Assembly: GCA_965153455.1 (NCBI GenBank) | Contig: OZ234501.1 | Coordinates: 7,998,001 to 8,062,000, forward strand | DNA from: Sphagnum compactum | Taxonomy: Eukaryota > Bryophyta > Sphagnopsida > Sphagnales | Reading direction: 5' to 3' | Length of the DNA: 64,000 nt | In this document: one piece after another, positions 1-10,625 of the stretch | How positions within the stretch are numbered: position 1 is the stretch's first letter | Layout: every line of letters begins with the position of its first letter | Notes under the pieces: generated by a model | Seen by the model: only the letters and a program-made list of their open reading frames with translations | Told to the model about the DNA's origin: nothing | Database searches by the model: none | Made by a program: the position numbers and the translations under genes

Positions 1-458
1 ATCATGGATTACCAATGTTTGGTGACTAATTATTTTTCAAATAATTTACTTAGATAACTTTAAAGTGTATTAATATTTTGGCATTGTGTCAATTGATAAT
101 CATTGGTAGTGCAAAGCCCAAGTAAATATACATTCCTAGTTTTCTGATGCAACATCATTAATGACCATCCTGAAAAGGGTTTAGCATGAATTGGTGACAT
201 GTTTGCACCAAATTCTAGAAAACTGGCAAAAGACTGTACCAAAACAAAAAATTGTGTTGAAATGTGGAGAAACTTTCTCTCCCAAAAGAATCTTTTTCTT
301 GTAATTAAAATAAAAGAAAACAAGGAATTTCTTTCTAATTTTTGTGGCTCAAAATTTTGTCAAGATATGCCACCCAAAAAAAAAGTCACTGCTTGCAATT
401 CTGATAAAATGCAGTTGCCAGACTGTGACTGTATAGGCCGAAAATTCACCTTTCCCTT
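1..458. other. Spacer, no gene seen
   Basis: AT-rich DNA with only short overlapping open frames on both strands and no recognisable protein motif, RNA gene or repeat end. It leads into a repeat patchwork starting near position 459. Confidence 0.5.
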
Positions 459-500
459 CTACTGTACTAGTCTGAACCCCGTGCCTAATGCAAAGGTTTG
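459..500. mobile_element. Helitron-like 5' terminus (copy 1)
   Basis: The stretch reads ACTAGTCTGAACCCCGTGCC followed by TAATGCAAAGG. A near-identical stretch occurs at 2433-2470 (ACTAGTTTGAGCCCCGTACA, then TAATGCACAGG) and a partial one at 2628-2655. An ACTA start followed by a CCCGTGC/GCACAGG near-palindrome resembles published plant Helitron 5' ends, which begin TC-TATACTA followed by a CCGTGC-GCACGG palindrome. No matching 3' hairpin plus CTRR end was identified, so the class is an inference. Confidence 0.3.
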
Positions 501-502
501 TA

Positions 503-1092
503 TGCATTTGACGGTACATATTACAAAATTACAATTACAAACTACATTTCCAAAACCTCTTTATATACGATATTTCGCATGTATCTATCGGGACCCTGGC
601 CGCTGGAAATCTTGATGTTTGCTCTACTTGTGACGGGTGAATTGGCACCCACACTTGTAAAAACTCTGAAATTTTTTAAGATGCTTCTAACCCTGGTAAA
701 TATGGTATCCTTAATACTAAATAAGTACCCCAAGATTATATGGTGACGAACAGTTTTGGAAATAGAAATTTCATGCAGCTAATGGGAAGGTTCAGCGTGC
801 ATTTGACAGTACATATTACAAAATTACAATTACAAACTACATTTCCAAAATCTCTTTATATATGACATTCCGCATGTATTTATCAAGACCCTGGCCGCTG
901 AAAATCTTGACTGCACTACTTGTGAAGGGTGAACCGGCACCTACACTGGTAAAAACCCTAAATTTTTTTAGGATGCTTCTAACCCTGGTAAATATGGCAT
1001 TCTTAATACTAAATAAGTACCCCCAGTTTATATGGTGACGAACAGTTTTGGAAATAAAAAATTTCATGCAGCCAATGGGAAGGCTCAGCATG
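503..1092. repeat. 295-bp tandem duplication, two copies
   Basis: The block 503-797 is repeated at 798-1092. Both begin TGCATTTGAC.GTACATATTA, share the ACAATTACAAACTACATTTC stretch and the CCCTGGCCGCTG block, and end in a GGAAGG.TCAGC segment just before the next copy would start. The copies differ by scattered substitutions and small indels. A shorter relative of the first 25 bp is at about 2465-2490. Small ORFs inside are shadows of the repeat. Confidence 0.85.
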
Positions 1093-1260
1093 CACTCAAA
1101 AAGCCCAATTTTTTTAAGTTTTGGGTTGGGGGGGAAGGATTTTTATTTTTCATTTTTTCTTTGTTCCCAACATGTTCCTTTCAAGTTCCCAATGGGTTCC
1201 TTAAGGGTGTTCCCAATAGCACCTCCCTTTAATTCCATAGCATGGACTAGGGAGGGCACA
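1010..1260 (+). repeat. Dispersed repeat family, partial copy 1
   Basis: Shares long blocks with the reverse complement of 10390-10625, including AAGTACCCCCAGTTTATA, AACAGTTTTGGAAAT, TTTCATGCAGCCAATGG, TTGTTCCCAACATGTTCCTT and GGTGTTCCCAATAGCACCT. The fuller copy at 10260-10625 is minus-oriented. No terminal inverted repeat or target duplication was found, so the class is unknown. Confidence 0.65.
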
Positions 1261-1504
1261 ACATTTTTATTCCAGTTTAAAGGAGGGGTTTTTTGCTCAG
1301 GAGGTGGTGCTATTCTATCTGGGCAGGTTTGCATGAGCCCTAGTTGGCCTGCTAAGAAGATACTTTCTAAAATGGGAGTTAACTTACATTTGAACACACT
1401 GGCCCTTCTCTTTTGGTGGTTTTCTTTTCTGATTGTCACATATATAAGCTAAAATGATATGTCACATGGAAGCCCCTATGCTTCTATTTTAAATAGTGGG
1501 GATG

Positions 1505-1600
1505 ACATAGCTGCATCCGTCCGGATGGATGACGGGACAGATGGATTCAGGGGAAATTTCATTTAACATCCCGACGTCCTTTACTATATGTAATAGCAAA
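1505..1600. repeat. GACGGGACGGATGG-type short repeat, copy 1 of 4
   Basis: Contains GGATGACGGGACAGATGGAT, then a GGGGAA run and a CGTCCTTTACTATATG end. Related segments lie at about 2325-2450, 2700-2785 and 3000-3115. Each has clustered GGATGACGG-like words and a GGGGAAGCTTC followed by CCTTTACTATA or CCTTTGCTATA. They look like repeated ends of one small element family. Confidence 0.5.
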
Positions 1601-1879
1601 CATCAAGATTTTCAAGGCACTGGCACTTTGAAGAGAGAGAGATAAAGAGAGCCAAATTTGACACTAACTTAATTTTCAAGGCACCACAATGTTAACAGCG
1701 CTATTATATGGTGTATATATGTGGTACAATTATGGGTGTATATTATCTACGGTAATATATTCATGTTTCAATTCATTAGATGTGGGAGTGGGTGCTTCCC
1801 GAGTTCTTTTTTTCTTTTTGCAGTGAGGCATTTTGATTGGCCCATCACTTTTATTAAATTTTTATAATAAAAAAAAAAC

Positions 1880-2060
1880 AAAACTTTGGAGGCTCCTCAA
1901 AATAGAAGTTTCTATTGGAGGATGGAGTGCCCTCTCACCCATTGTGGCACCTCTAGAGGTGCAAGGAAAAGGGGAGAAACTTTTAGGCAAAGCAAAGGGG
2001 ATAAAAGTGTGGTGCTATTTGGGAACTTGGGGGAACTCCTTGGGAACCCCCAAAAAAATA
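1880..2060 (-). repeat. Dispersed repeat family, partial copy 2
   Basis: Matches 10265-10440 in direct orientation: GGAGGCTCC...AATAGAAG, GATGGAGTG..CTC, GGTGCTAT.TGGGAAC and a run of GGGAAC words. It covers the half of the element that is missing from 1010-1260, so the two pieces may be remains of one broken or rearranged copy. Confidence 0.55.
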
Positions 2061-2104
2061 AATTAAATAAATAAAAATAAAAAACCCTTCTTCACAAAAG
2101 AAGA

Positions 2105-2200
2105 CACCAGGGGGCTGATGATGGCTTAGTCTATGGCCCTTGGTTTTGGTACCACACAGGTCTTGGGTTCAAATCTGCTGCCGAGTATACCCTAAACCCT
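2105..2200 (+). mobile_element. tRNA-derived SINE-like sequence
   Basis: A box A-like GATGGCTTAGTCTATGG (about 2120-2136) is followed about 30 bp later by a box B-like GGGTTCAAATCT (2165-2176; pol III consensus GGTTCRANNCC). This spacing and order fit a tRNA-like pol III promoter as in plant SINEs. It is not a functional tRNA: no acceptor-stem pairing is evident and it sits among other repeats. The 3' boundary is unclear. Confidence 0.4.
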
Positions 2201-2432
2201 TAACCCTAAAGCTCCACTCTATGTCCTCTGCCACTGGGCCTGGCTTGAAGATAACAACTGCCCAAAGCTTTATGTGTTGAGAGTTTGCTCCTCCTGACTT
2301 GAAGAGTGTGGTTCTGACGTGAAAGTAATGGCGATCAATCGAGTGACGGGATGGATGAAATGTTCGTCCGATTGGATGACGAAACGGATGACGGGACGGA
2401 TTAAGGGGAAGCTTCTGACATCCTTTACTATA

Positions 2433-2470
2433 TACTAGTTTGAGCCCCGTACATAATGCACAGGTGTGTG
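2433..2470. mobile_element. Helitron-like 5' terminus (copy 2)
   Basis: ACTAGTTTGAGCCCCGTACA followed by TAATGCACAGG, preceded by CCTTTACTATAT. It is the clearest match among three related stretches in the first 3 kb. The CCCGTAC/GCACAGG near-palindrome directly after ACTAGT is the feature that recalls Helitron 5' ends. No downstream Helitron 3' end or Rep/helicase coding was found. Confidence 0.3.
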
Positions 2471-2479
2471 TATTTGACA

Positions 2480-2483
<4 letters not shown>

Positions 2484-2518
<35 letters not shown>
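2484..2518. repeat. (TA)n microsatellite
   Basis: About 17 uninterrupted AT dinucleotides. A second (AT)n tract of 10 units lies at 2800-2819, at the same relative place in a duplicated block. Confidence 0.95.
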
Positions 2519-2525
<7 letters not shown>

Positions 2526-2970
2526 ATTTTTCATTTTTTATTTTATTATTATTATTATAAACAAAAAAAAACACCCCGTCCTCTGTATAGTAAATCTTGG
2601 GGGTGCCCCCCCTGGGGCCAGGCAAGTTTGTGCCCCGTGCCTAATGCACAGGTGTGTGTTTAAAATAAATCAAACATGCACCTAAAACTGTTGGGTCTTT
2701 GCTGGTCCTAACCCACCCCATCCGGCTTAAATAGACATCCATTCGCATCCGGCTTAAATAGACGGCTGATGGGATGGATGAATTAAAAAATTAAAACTTT
2801 ATATATATATATATATATAAGATTATTTTTCATTTTTCTATTTTATTATTATTATTATAAACAAAAAAAAACACCGAAAACAGAAAACGAAAAAGAAAAT
2901 GAAAAAAAAAAAGACCACGTCCTCTGTACAGTAAATTTTGGGGTGCCCTCCCTGGGGCCGGGCATGAGGG
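2490..2970. repeat. Direct duplication of an approximately 150-bp block (2490-2640 and 2799-2970)
   Basis: Both blocks run from a TA microsatellite through TTTTATTATTATTATTATAA, an ACAAAAAAAAACACC stretch, CCTCTGTA.AGTAAAT.TTGG and GGTGCCC.CCCTGGGGCC. The second copy has an additional A/G-rich insertion near 2876-2915. Confidence 0.8.
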
Positions 2971-3115
2971 GGCGAGGGGGGGGGTTATTTATTCTGCCAG
3001 GGTTTCGTTTATGACGGGACGGATGGAAGAAATGTCCGTCCGGTCCGGACGGATTTAGGGGAAGCTTCATTCGCACGGCTTCAGGGGAAGCTTCATTGTT
3101 CCTTTGCTATAGATA

Positions 3116-6100
3116 ATAATAATAATACAGCCGCCCCGTGATGAAATTCTGAAAACTTTTGTTGTGGTTGGTTCTTGCAGTGACTGAAGCAGGTAAGAAA
3201 ATGTACAAAGAATCGGTACTTATAAACTCTATGCATTTGTTCTTGGAGCTGTGGAAATATTAGAGGCTTAAAAGTACAAGGAATCAGCGTATTCAATCTT
3301 TGCACAAGCTGAAAAGCTTCCAAAGTATCTGCAAAAGTTTTTGAAAGTGTATTGCAAAAGCTGTGGATAGGTCCATGAGTATCACATGATTTGTCATCTG
3401 TACTTCGGCACTCACATGACAAATCAACTCTAAATTGGCACAGGACATTAAAATGTACCTCAGTTCCAAAGAAAACATACCCTAGTTCCTAGGCTTGTTT
3501 GGCAGCAAGGTACCTGATAATTATTGTTTCTTTTTGTCATTTACTTTTGGCAATAAAAACACTAGTGTTTTGCAATTACGCACTATACTAAATAATGAAG
3601 CTAGTTTGCTTCAGAGTTTCTTTCAGATTTTCAGCATGCTAAGTTGGTATTCTTCTAAAATTTTCAACAATTCCAAAAATAATGAATTAGGGCCTAACCA
3701 GCCTAGGTACTAAGGTAGTACCCAAGTCTGGGTATGCCCATTAGTGGTGCCCCTTGTTAGTTATAATCTTTGGGAAGCCCCTCTTTCTTCACTCTGACTT
3801 CAGATCTTCCTTAACATTTTGATTGATGTATATTACAAAAGGTTTTGACATATTTCATTTCCTTGTAGTTCATTGCTTATGTTTTGATCTTTTGTTTGTC
3901 TTGGATTTCAACCTGTTTGAATCCTATCTTTCCCAACTTTCATATCATTCATTTTGTTTTGGGAGATTTTATTTTTTTGTCTCTTTTCCTCCTCTTCTTT
4001 CTTTTTCCCCAGTTTCAATTTTGTCCATTGTTTTTGCTAGATTAGACATTTATGCTGAATAGACTTTTTTTTAATAGTATGTGCTAGTGGGTGTATCCTA
4101 TGATGTGCAATATACACATATTATCCAAGATATATTCTTTGTTTCATGAAGATATGCCAAACAAAAAATTTATGCCATATTTTCAATTGACATCTAGTTT
4201 ATCGTTTTATGGCACACATACATGATGAACCTTTATAGTTGTATTAAACCTTTGAGAGGATTGACCAATGTCAAAATATTCATGCAAAGCCATTGCAAGT
4301 CAAGCCTCTCAAGTGTCCACATATCTTTGCATACATAGACATGTGAGACTCTTGAAATCTTTCCTATATAGTGGTCAAGCAATAACTTAGGCTACTCTAG
4401 AACTCAAAATAGTGAACATATGGATTGTCAATTCATCTAGTTATGATTGAGTGAATTTCAATCATTTAGTACTTTCCAAATTTGATTTGCCCAAACATGT
4501 AATAATCATAAGTCAAAGGCATGATTGTTGCTTGTTTGGGTCACATAGCAACATTCTCAAGTATGAAGATTGAAAGATGAAGTGGGACTAGGTGGGTGCA
4601 TTTGAAAAAGAATCATTATGGAAGGGGATCTTAGTTATCACCATCTATTTAAGTCCTCCTGATCAAACAAATCACATTAAGTGACCAAGCATGATTAGAG
4701 AATGTTTTGCATGTAGGAAAAAAAAGTTCTGGAAAAGGGCCATTAATGAAATATCCCTTTTTCAGATGTTCTTTTCCTCCATGTGAAAGATCGTCTAATC
4801 ATGCTTGGTCTTCCATGTTACAAGTATTGACTTGGTATCCATTTAGTTTATTACTTCATTATGCTTATCTTGTCCTTGAAATTCTTTGTTTGGGAAATCC
4901 TTTTTCTTTTTTCATCTCTATTATAAGACAAATTATTTTGGATGAATGAACCTTGTGTGATTTTGTCTTGTTCATTTGAATCCACTTGACTCATCCTACT
5001 TTGACTTTCAGTTGGTGAAGATGATAATTGGGAGTTCATTTTCTTCTTTTGCAAATCGTCTCTCATCAAAAAGATCATTTGGTCAAATAGGACTGACTAC
5101 AAAGGGACATCTTTGGTAAAAATGGGCAATGGGGTAATCAAATGGGATGTGATACATGCAAATAACAATGTGATCTAGAAATATTGTAAGATGACTTTTG
5201 TAGTGTTGTGATGAGACTATTATTCTTGAATGCTATTTTTAGTCCCTTAGTTTGGGAAATGATGAGCAATCAGATATATTTTTCTGCCTTATGTTTTATG
5301 GCTTATACACTTGTTTATTAAAAACAATCAAGTTTTTGAAACATATGACAATTTTTATAGACTTGAGCTCCGTCATGTTACGCGCTACCAATGATGACAA
5401 AATGATGAAAACTAATTCAAGATGAAGTTTCATTCAAATGAAAATACTGAATGACATTTCATGCAAAGTTTTGAATTAAATTCAAATTCATTGGAATTGG
5501 ATTTGTTGAATTCAAGTTCAAATGAATTTAGATTCAATTGAATTAAATTCAAATTTAGTTGAAGAGAAATGGGATGCAAATTGATGCAAATTTTTTTGAG
5601 AATTTTATTATCATTTTCATCATTTGTGATTATGATGTTGAGAAAAAAAGCTCTCAAAAAACACAGATCCAAAAAGACACATTTTCATTCCATTTAGAGT
5701 AGATTCCAAGCCAAAATTTATTTTGGTAGGATGAAATAGTAGAAGAGCCTATAGACACCCCCCCTAAACTAGTTCCATGTAACCAGGAATTTTTATGATT
5801 AAGCTTTTGGAGTACACTAATGGATCTAAACATGAACTATTAGTTTAATCAATTGTCATTTCATATGGCCCTAGTGATCTTATTATTGTTTTCATAATGT
5901 TTGGGGTCCATTGCTTTTCCAGTTTTCTTTCACATATGTTTTCTTGTCACCTACTCCATTCTAACCAAAAAGGTGTTTCTTGTTAATTGTAGTATTGCTT
6001 CTTTCAAGTTCCCAAAATTAATTGATGTTTTTCACTATCTACATAAGCTTCGGAAATGGAACTCATATTAATGAATCATTCTAAAACACATAGGGCAACC

Positions 6101-6966
6101 AAACACCTTATTTGATGCTTTATTATTTTGCAACTTGGTTTAAATAAAAATAATGTTAAGAGTTGATTCTCATTCCATCTTTAATTTATAAACAAACATT
6201 TTCCCTTGTAAGGATAGTCTCGTTTGTTATGTAAATTTTTGCTTCTTTTATTGTACTTTCTCATCAGAATTTCCCACGCACGATAGATGCTACTCACATT
6301 AGAATAAAACTAAGGTGCATTAATCCATGGTTGCATGCATTATTTTTCTTTGTGGCGAATTTTCACAACTTGGTGTCTTTTTTTCCTTCTTTTTTTTCCA
6401 GAATAGCATAAAAGAAAGGTTTGGAAGTTTTTTTTTGCCATTTCAAGAATTGTTTTGGCCACAACTAGACCAGTTGTGCCACGACATCTGCAAATATGCT
6501 AACGTCCATTAAAAAAACATACGTCATTTAATGCTAAATCTACTTGGGGATCCTCACCACACCAGTGGACCTACTTTGCAAAATTTGGCCAAAAAAACCC
6601 TGATTATGGCATTTTATTAGTTCTTTATTGGATTAAGAAATCAAATATCCAATGAATCAATATATTGTTCAATTACCCACTAATGCACCAATTCATTCCT
6701 TTTCTTCTATTCAACTTTCATGATTCTATTAGTGGGGGACATGCATGTTCCCAAATTGTTGTTTACCAATTAGTATACATTATGTTTTTATTGGCCACAA
6801 TTTATCCTATCTATGTCCATTATGGGTCACTAGCGGCCGATTGATAATCAATGTGGATGAAATTAGATTATGGATGAATTATATAAAATATCTTTTGGAT
6901 GCAAATCCCATAAAATATGAGAACTGGGCTTGTATTACCGGGGCTGAAATTATCGAGCAACTTCAT
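3116..6966. other. Spacer, no gene seen
   Basis: AT-rich sequence with scattered short open frames (none above about 110 codons, none with a recognisable motif or convincing codon pattern). Near 5460-5570 there is a local run of GAATT/AAATTC words. No promoter, RNA gene or mobile-element end could be supported. Confidence 0.5.
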
Positions 6967-7102
6967 AGCCCACAACACTGTTCTCATAGATAGAATGTGC
7001 ACCCACAACACTGTTTTCATAGATAGAATGTGCAGCCCACAACACTGTTCTCATAGAAAGAATATGCAGCCCACAACACTGTTCTCATAGATAGAATGTG
7101 TG
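6967..7102. repeat. 34-bp tandem repeat, four copies
   Basis: The unit CCCACAACACTGTTCTCATA plus GATAGAATGTGCAG recurs at about 6969, 7002, 7036 and 7070 (periods 33, 34, 34) with one or two substitutions per unit. It is followed by GTAG/TAAG tetranucleotide-like sequence. Confidence 0.92.
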
Positions 7103-7139
7103 TATTATGTGGAGGTTTGAATTTGGTGAACTATCATGT

Positions 7140-7330
7140 AAACCCTCCTACTTACACCTCACAGTACCCAGGTGGGTGGTAAGCATCCTACCTATGTAAG
7201 TAAGTAGACAAGCTGCATAATAAGTAAGTGGGTAGGAAATGTTAGTGATTACTAGGTGGGTAAACAAGTAGGTAAGGAAGGCACTTTGATGATCTGTGTA
7301 GGTAGTAGGTAGGTAAGTAGATATATGTGA
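7140..7330. repeat. Imperfect GTAG/GTAAG low-complexity tract
   Basis: Many GTAGGTA, TAAGTAAG and GGGTAGG words without strict periodicity; probably a decayed tetranucleotide array. Confidence 0.5.
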
Positions 7331-9194
7331 ATGGTTAGTCCATAGTTAACATTGGTGGTGGTTAGCTATGAGACAGGAATACAACCAGAAAGTGTTTCCT
7401 GTCCACACACACCATCCCTCCTGTATGGTGTGCTGGTGCTTGGCAGGTGGTCCTCCTCAGTAGTCTTTGTGGCCTGAATACCAGGGTGTTACATATCTAT
7501 GTTGAGGAGATGACTCAAAGATTGCACACTCTTACATCATCGCGTGACGCCAGATATTGCACATGACCAAAATTCTCTCTGCAGAGTTTCCAAACATAGT
7601 GATGTTTTAGCCTAACAAATGACTTTGTTAAAGTTATCCATAAAGTCCTCCCTAGTCTCACACCCGGTTTCATCCTTGAGTTTTGAGTCTTTGTACAGCC
7701 ACCAACTCAGTTTCATGATGCTCTCTATTTTTGGTTATTTGTGAAGTCACCAAATCTATGTTTTGCTTTGCCAGATATGGCAGGTTCAAACAAAACTGTG
7801 AGGAGTGAAAAACTCTTTCTTGTAACTTGGTAAAGTAATTTGAATGCAGAAATGAACCCAATTTCAAAATGCAGCTTACAGAGTATATGTTTTACAGGTT
7901 TAGAGGTAAAACCAATTTATGGCTCTCATCCAATAGGATTGCTCTATTTCATTAGACCCTGGACCTTGGACCCTCTTCTGACTGAAGTGCGCTTACGGGT
8001 ATGAACCAAATACCAAGGTAGACCTGAGGTGAAGAGGGTCCATAGCCTGAACATACGACCAAGTGTTTTTTTAGGGTTGAATTATCAGGAGGTTTTTACT
8101 TTAAAAAAAACCCTGGCTACCAATGCAAAGGGAAAAAGAGGGGGGTTTTCATTTAAAATGGACAGCAAATTGTTTTTTTCCGAGAGAAGAGGGTTTTCAT
8201 CACAATGTGGAAAACAATGGACTTTGTGCCCTCAAGGTGCAACCCATCATGAAGTTATGTGTAGGGTAATGAATAAGAGTCAGCTGTTCTGTGAATGAGG
8301 GTCTGGCATGGGGCAGGAATCAAGCATTAGACCCAAATTCTCAGAACTGTCCGGTTCCAGGACCGTACCTGGCATAAAGATCTGGTTAAATTCGACTTTG
8401 CAAATGGATGGCTGGGATTGAATTTGGAGGAGAGGAGGCACCCTTTGTGTAAGGTTGCTCAAAGAAATTTGAGGAACCTTACACATAATTGTATTGAGGC
8501 AGAAACTTCACTTAGGGTAAGGTGGCGTCCAGAGTCCACATCCGCTGGAAAAATTCTACTGGAAAAATTCTATGAAATCATTTCCACTTCCATTAATTTT
8601 ATAATCTAGAATTTCATTTTTTTTCATGTACTAAAACATTAATCTTTAAGCAGTTTTGTAAAGTTTGGTGTGTTATAGGTGTGGATTTAGCTTTATGCAT
8701 TGGATGCATCTATGTAATGAAACTATCCATCTGAAGGCTTCATATATACCACCAACAAACCTACCATTCTCTTCTATGTGTCTAGTTATAAAATTACCAT
8801 TGCTTCTCACAATCCTACTCCATTCCTCCCAACCTCCTAGTTCTGGTTTTGAAATGACCACCCCTTTGGCTAAGGTGCCCACAAGATACATATAAGAATT
8901 GTTTTTTGCCAGTGGTTCATGTATTTTGGACCATGGGTAACTTGGCAAAGTGGGTTGCTGTTACGTTAGCTGGTAAATAGTTCTTAATCATCAATTCACA
9001 TTAAAGTGGACACTTTGTGTAACACAAAGTGTGAAGCCTGAAAATGTCGGCTACCCTACCTCAGAAAAAGCCCACAAAACTGCCAGAATGGTATTGCCAA
9101 AACCAGTTAGTATCTAAAAGGAAGGGGAGGATAGTCCCACCTGTTATGACGCTACCTGAGGTGTGCCAGTTACTCAGGCTTTACGCTCGTGGCA
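7331..9194. other. Spacer, no gene seen
   Basis: No coding exon recognised on either strand; ORFs up to about 90 codons lack family motifs. Confidence 0.45.
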
Positions 9195-9365
9195 ATGGCT
9201 CCAGCTTTAAAAACCGCATGTGATGATTTATTTGTATTGTGCAAGAAGCGTGATCGCATTTTCCCATCTTTTGACAACCTTTCAGGATTTAAAGCAGTTG
9301 AGGCCAATTATTTGAAGAATGTACCGCTGGTTGTGGGGTCTTCTGTCTTATTCTGGTTCCCTTGA
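9195..9365 (+). CDS. Unidentified 56-residue ORF or first exon
   Basis: The ATG at 9195 opens a 56-codon frame ending at TGA 9363-9365. Its beginning (MAPALKTACDDLFVLCKKRD) and middle (RIFPSFDNLSGFKAVEANYL) look like an ordinary folded protein: balanced composition, charged Asp/Lys/Arg clusters, few low-complexity residues. That is unlike the surrounding AT-rich spacer frames. A possible donor (CTG|GTTGTG, about 9335) suggests it could be a first exon or a gene fragment carried by a transposon. I do not recognise the family and see no continuing exon downstream. Confidence 0.3.
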   Translation: MAPALKTACDDLFVLCKKRDRIFPSFDNLSGFKAVEANYLKNVPLVVGSSVLFWFP

Positions 9366-10259
9366 AGACTTTTCTCCCCTAGGTGGGCCTCCGTTGTAGT
9401 TGGCTGGATCTAGTTTTGTAGGTTCTTAGTTAGGCCCACCTTTAAGCAGCTCCTGTACACTACTACCTTCATCTTGTTGAATGAGGCTGTTTTTGGTTAA
9501 GTTATAAGCTGGGAAAATTTGCTAAATTTGGACTCAGAAATCCTGATTTAGTTTGAAGATGAGACATTTATACTGTTTGAACTTTGTAATCAACAAAACA
9601 AATTTGGGTGTGTGTGTGTTTTTTTACTCATGGTTGCTGAGTTCTCCCTTTTCTTTAAGAGAACCTCCAGTCTCATTTTCGACGGTTCAATTATTTTGGA
9701 CTCGGCTTTTTATACTCTTTCAATTGAATACCTAAAGAACTTGAACTTATGTTGAAGAATAGTTTTTTTTTCTCAATCACAGTTTGGATTATAATTATAA
9801 CTTTAGCAAATGGTTAGTTTCATGGTTCAATTCTTGTACCAATTTCATCAAAAGTGTGTTAATTTGAGTCTGTGTCATGCCTTCCACAAACAAGCATCTA
9901 CATTGGTACCATGGTAAAAGCCTCAAATTGTAATTAAATTGCTTCTAAATATTATAAATATCCACTGCTTAGACTAAATCAAGGTTTCTTGAGTCCAAAT
10001 CTAACCTTTCTGGGTCTGAAAGATAAATTGGAAATTGTCTTGGCTCTAGTTTGGGTTCAGATTTCTAAATCTAAATTAGAATGTTTCAGTTCCAGTTCGG
10101 CTTCGATTTTGTTTCATAAATAGTTATGGTCCTAAAATTCAATCCTAATTCAGATTTGGTTCATACTAACAAGGTATCCACAACTCGATCTGACATTAAT
10201 ACCGTTTCATATTAATTAGTTGGGGGTGCCTCACAAGTTCAACCTTTTTTTTTTGGCGA
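9366..10259. other. Spacer, no gene seen
   Basis: No supported feature. Short frames only. Confidence 0.45.
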
Positions 10260-10625
10260 TGGCTCATCACAAAAAAAAGTTGAAACTGTGGAGGCTCCCT
10301 AGAATAGAAGATTCTATGGAAAGATGGAGTGTCTCCCCTTTGGCCCACCCATATAGGTGAGGAAGGGGAGGACTTTGGGCGAAACATAATGGATTAAAGC
10401 CAGGTGCTATTGGGAACACCCTTGGGGAACACATTGTGAACCTAGGGAACATATTAGGAACCTGATGGGAACCCATTGGTTCCTTTAAAGGAACATGTTG
10501 GGAACAAAGGAAATGAAAAATCCACATCCATTGGCTGCATGAAATTTGGATTTCCAAAACTGTTTGTCACCACTTTTGGCCTGGGCTAATACCCCCATTA
10601 TAAACTGGGGGTACTTATTGTATTA
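10260..10625 (-). repeat. Dispersed repeat family, fullest copy
   Basis: About 365 bp joining, in one piece, the two halves found separately at 1010-1260 (inverted relative to this copy) and 1880-2060 (same orientation). It is rich in GGGAAC/GTTCCC words; about five recur between 10410 and 10505. No TIR or TSD recognised, so the class is unknown. Confidence 0.65.

Noticed and set aside
4251-5700. Searched for tandem or direct-repeat arrays resembling CRISPR or organellar inserts
   Set aside because: No regular spacers or organelle-like genes; the window is ordinary plant nuclear spacer.
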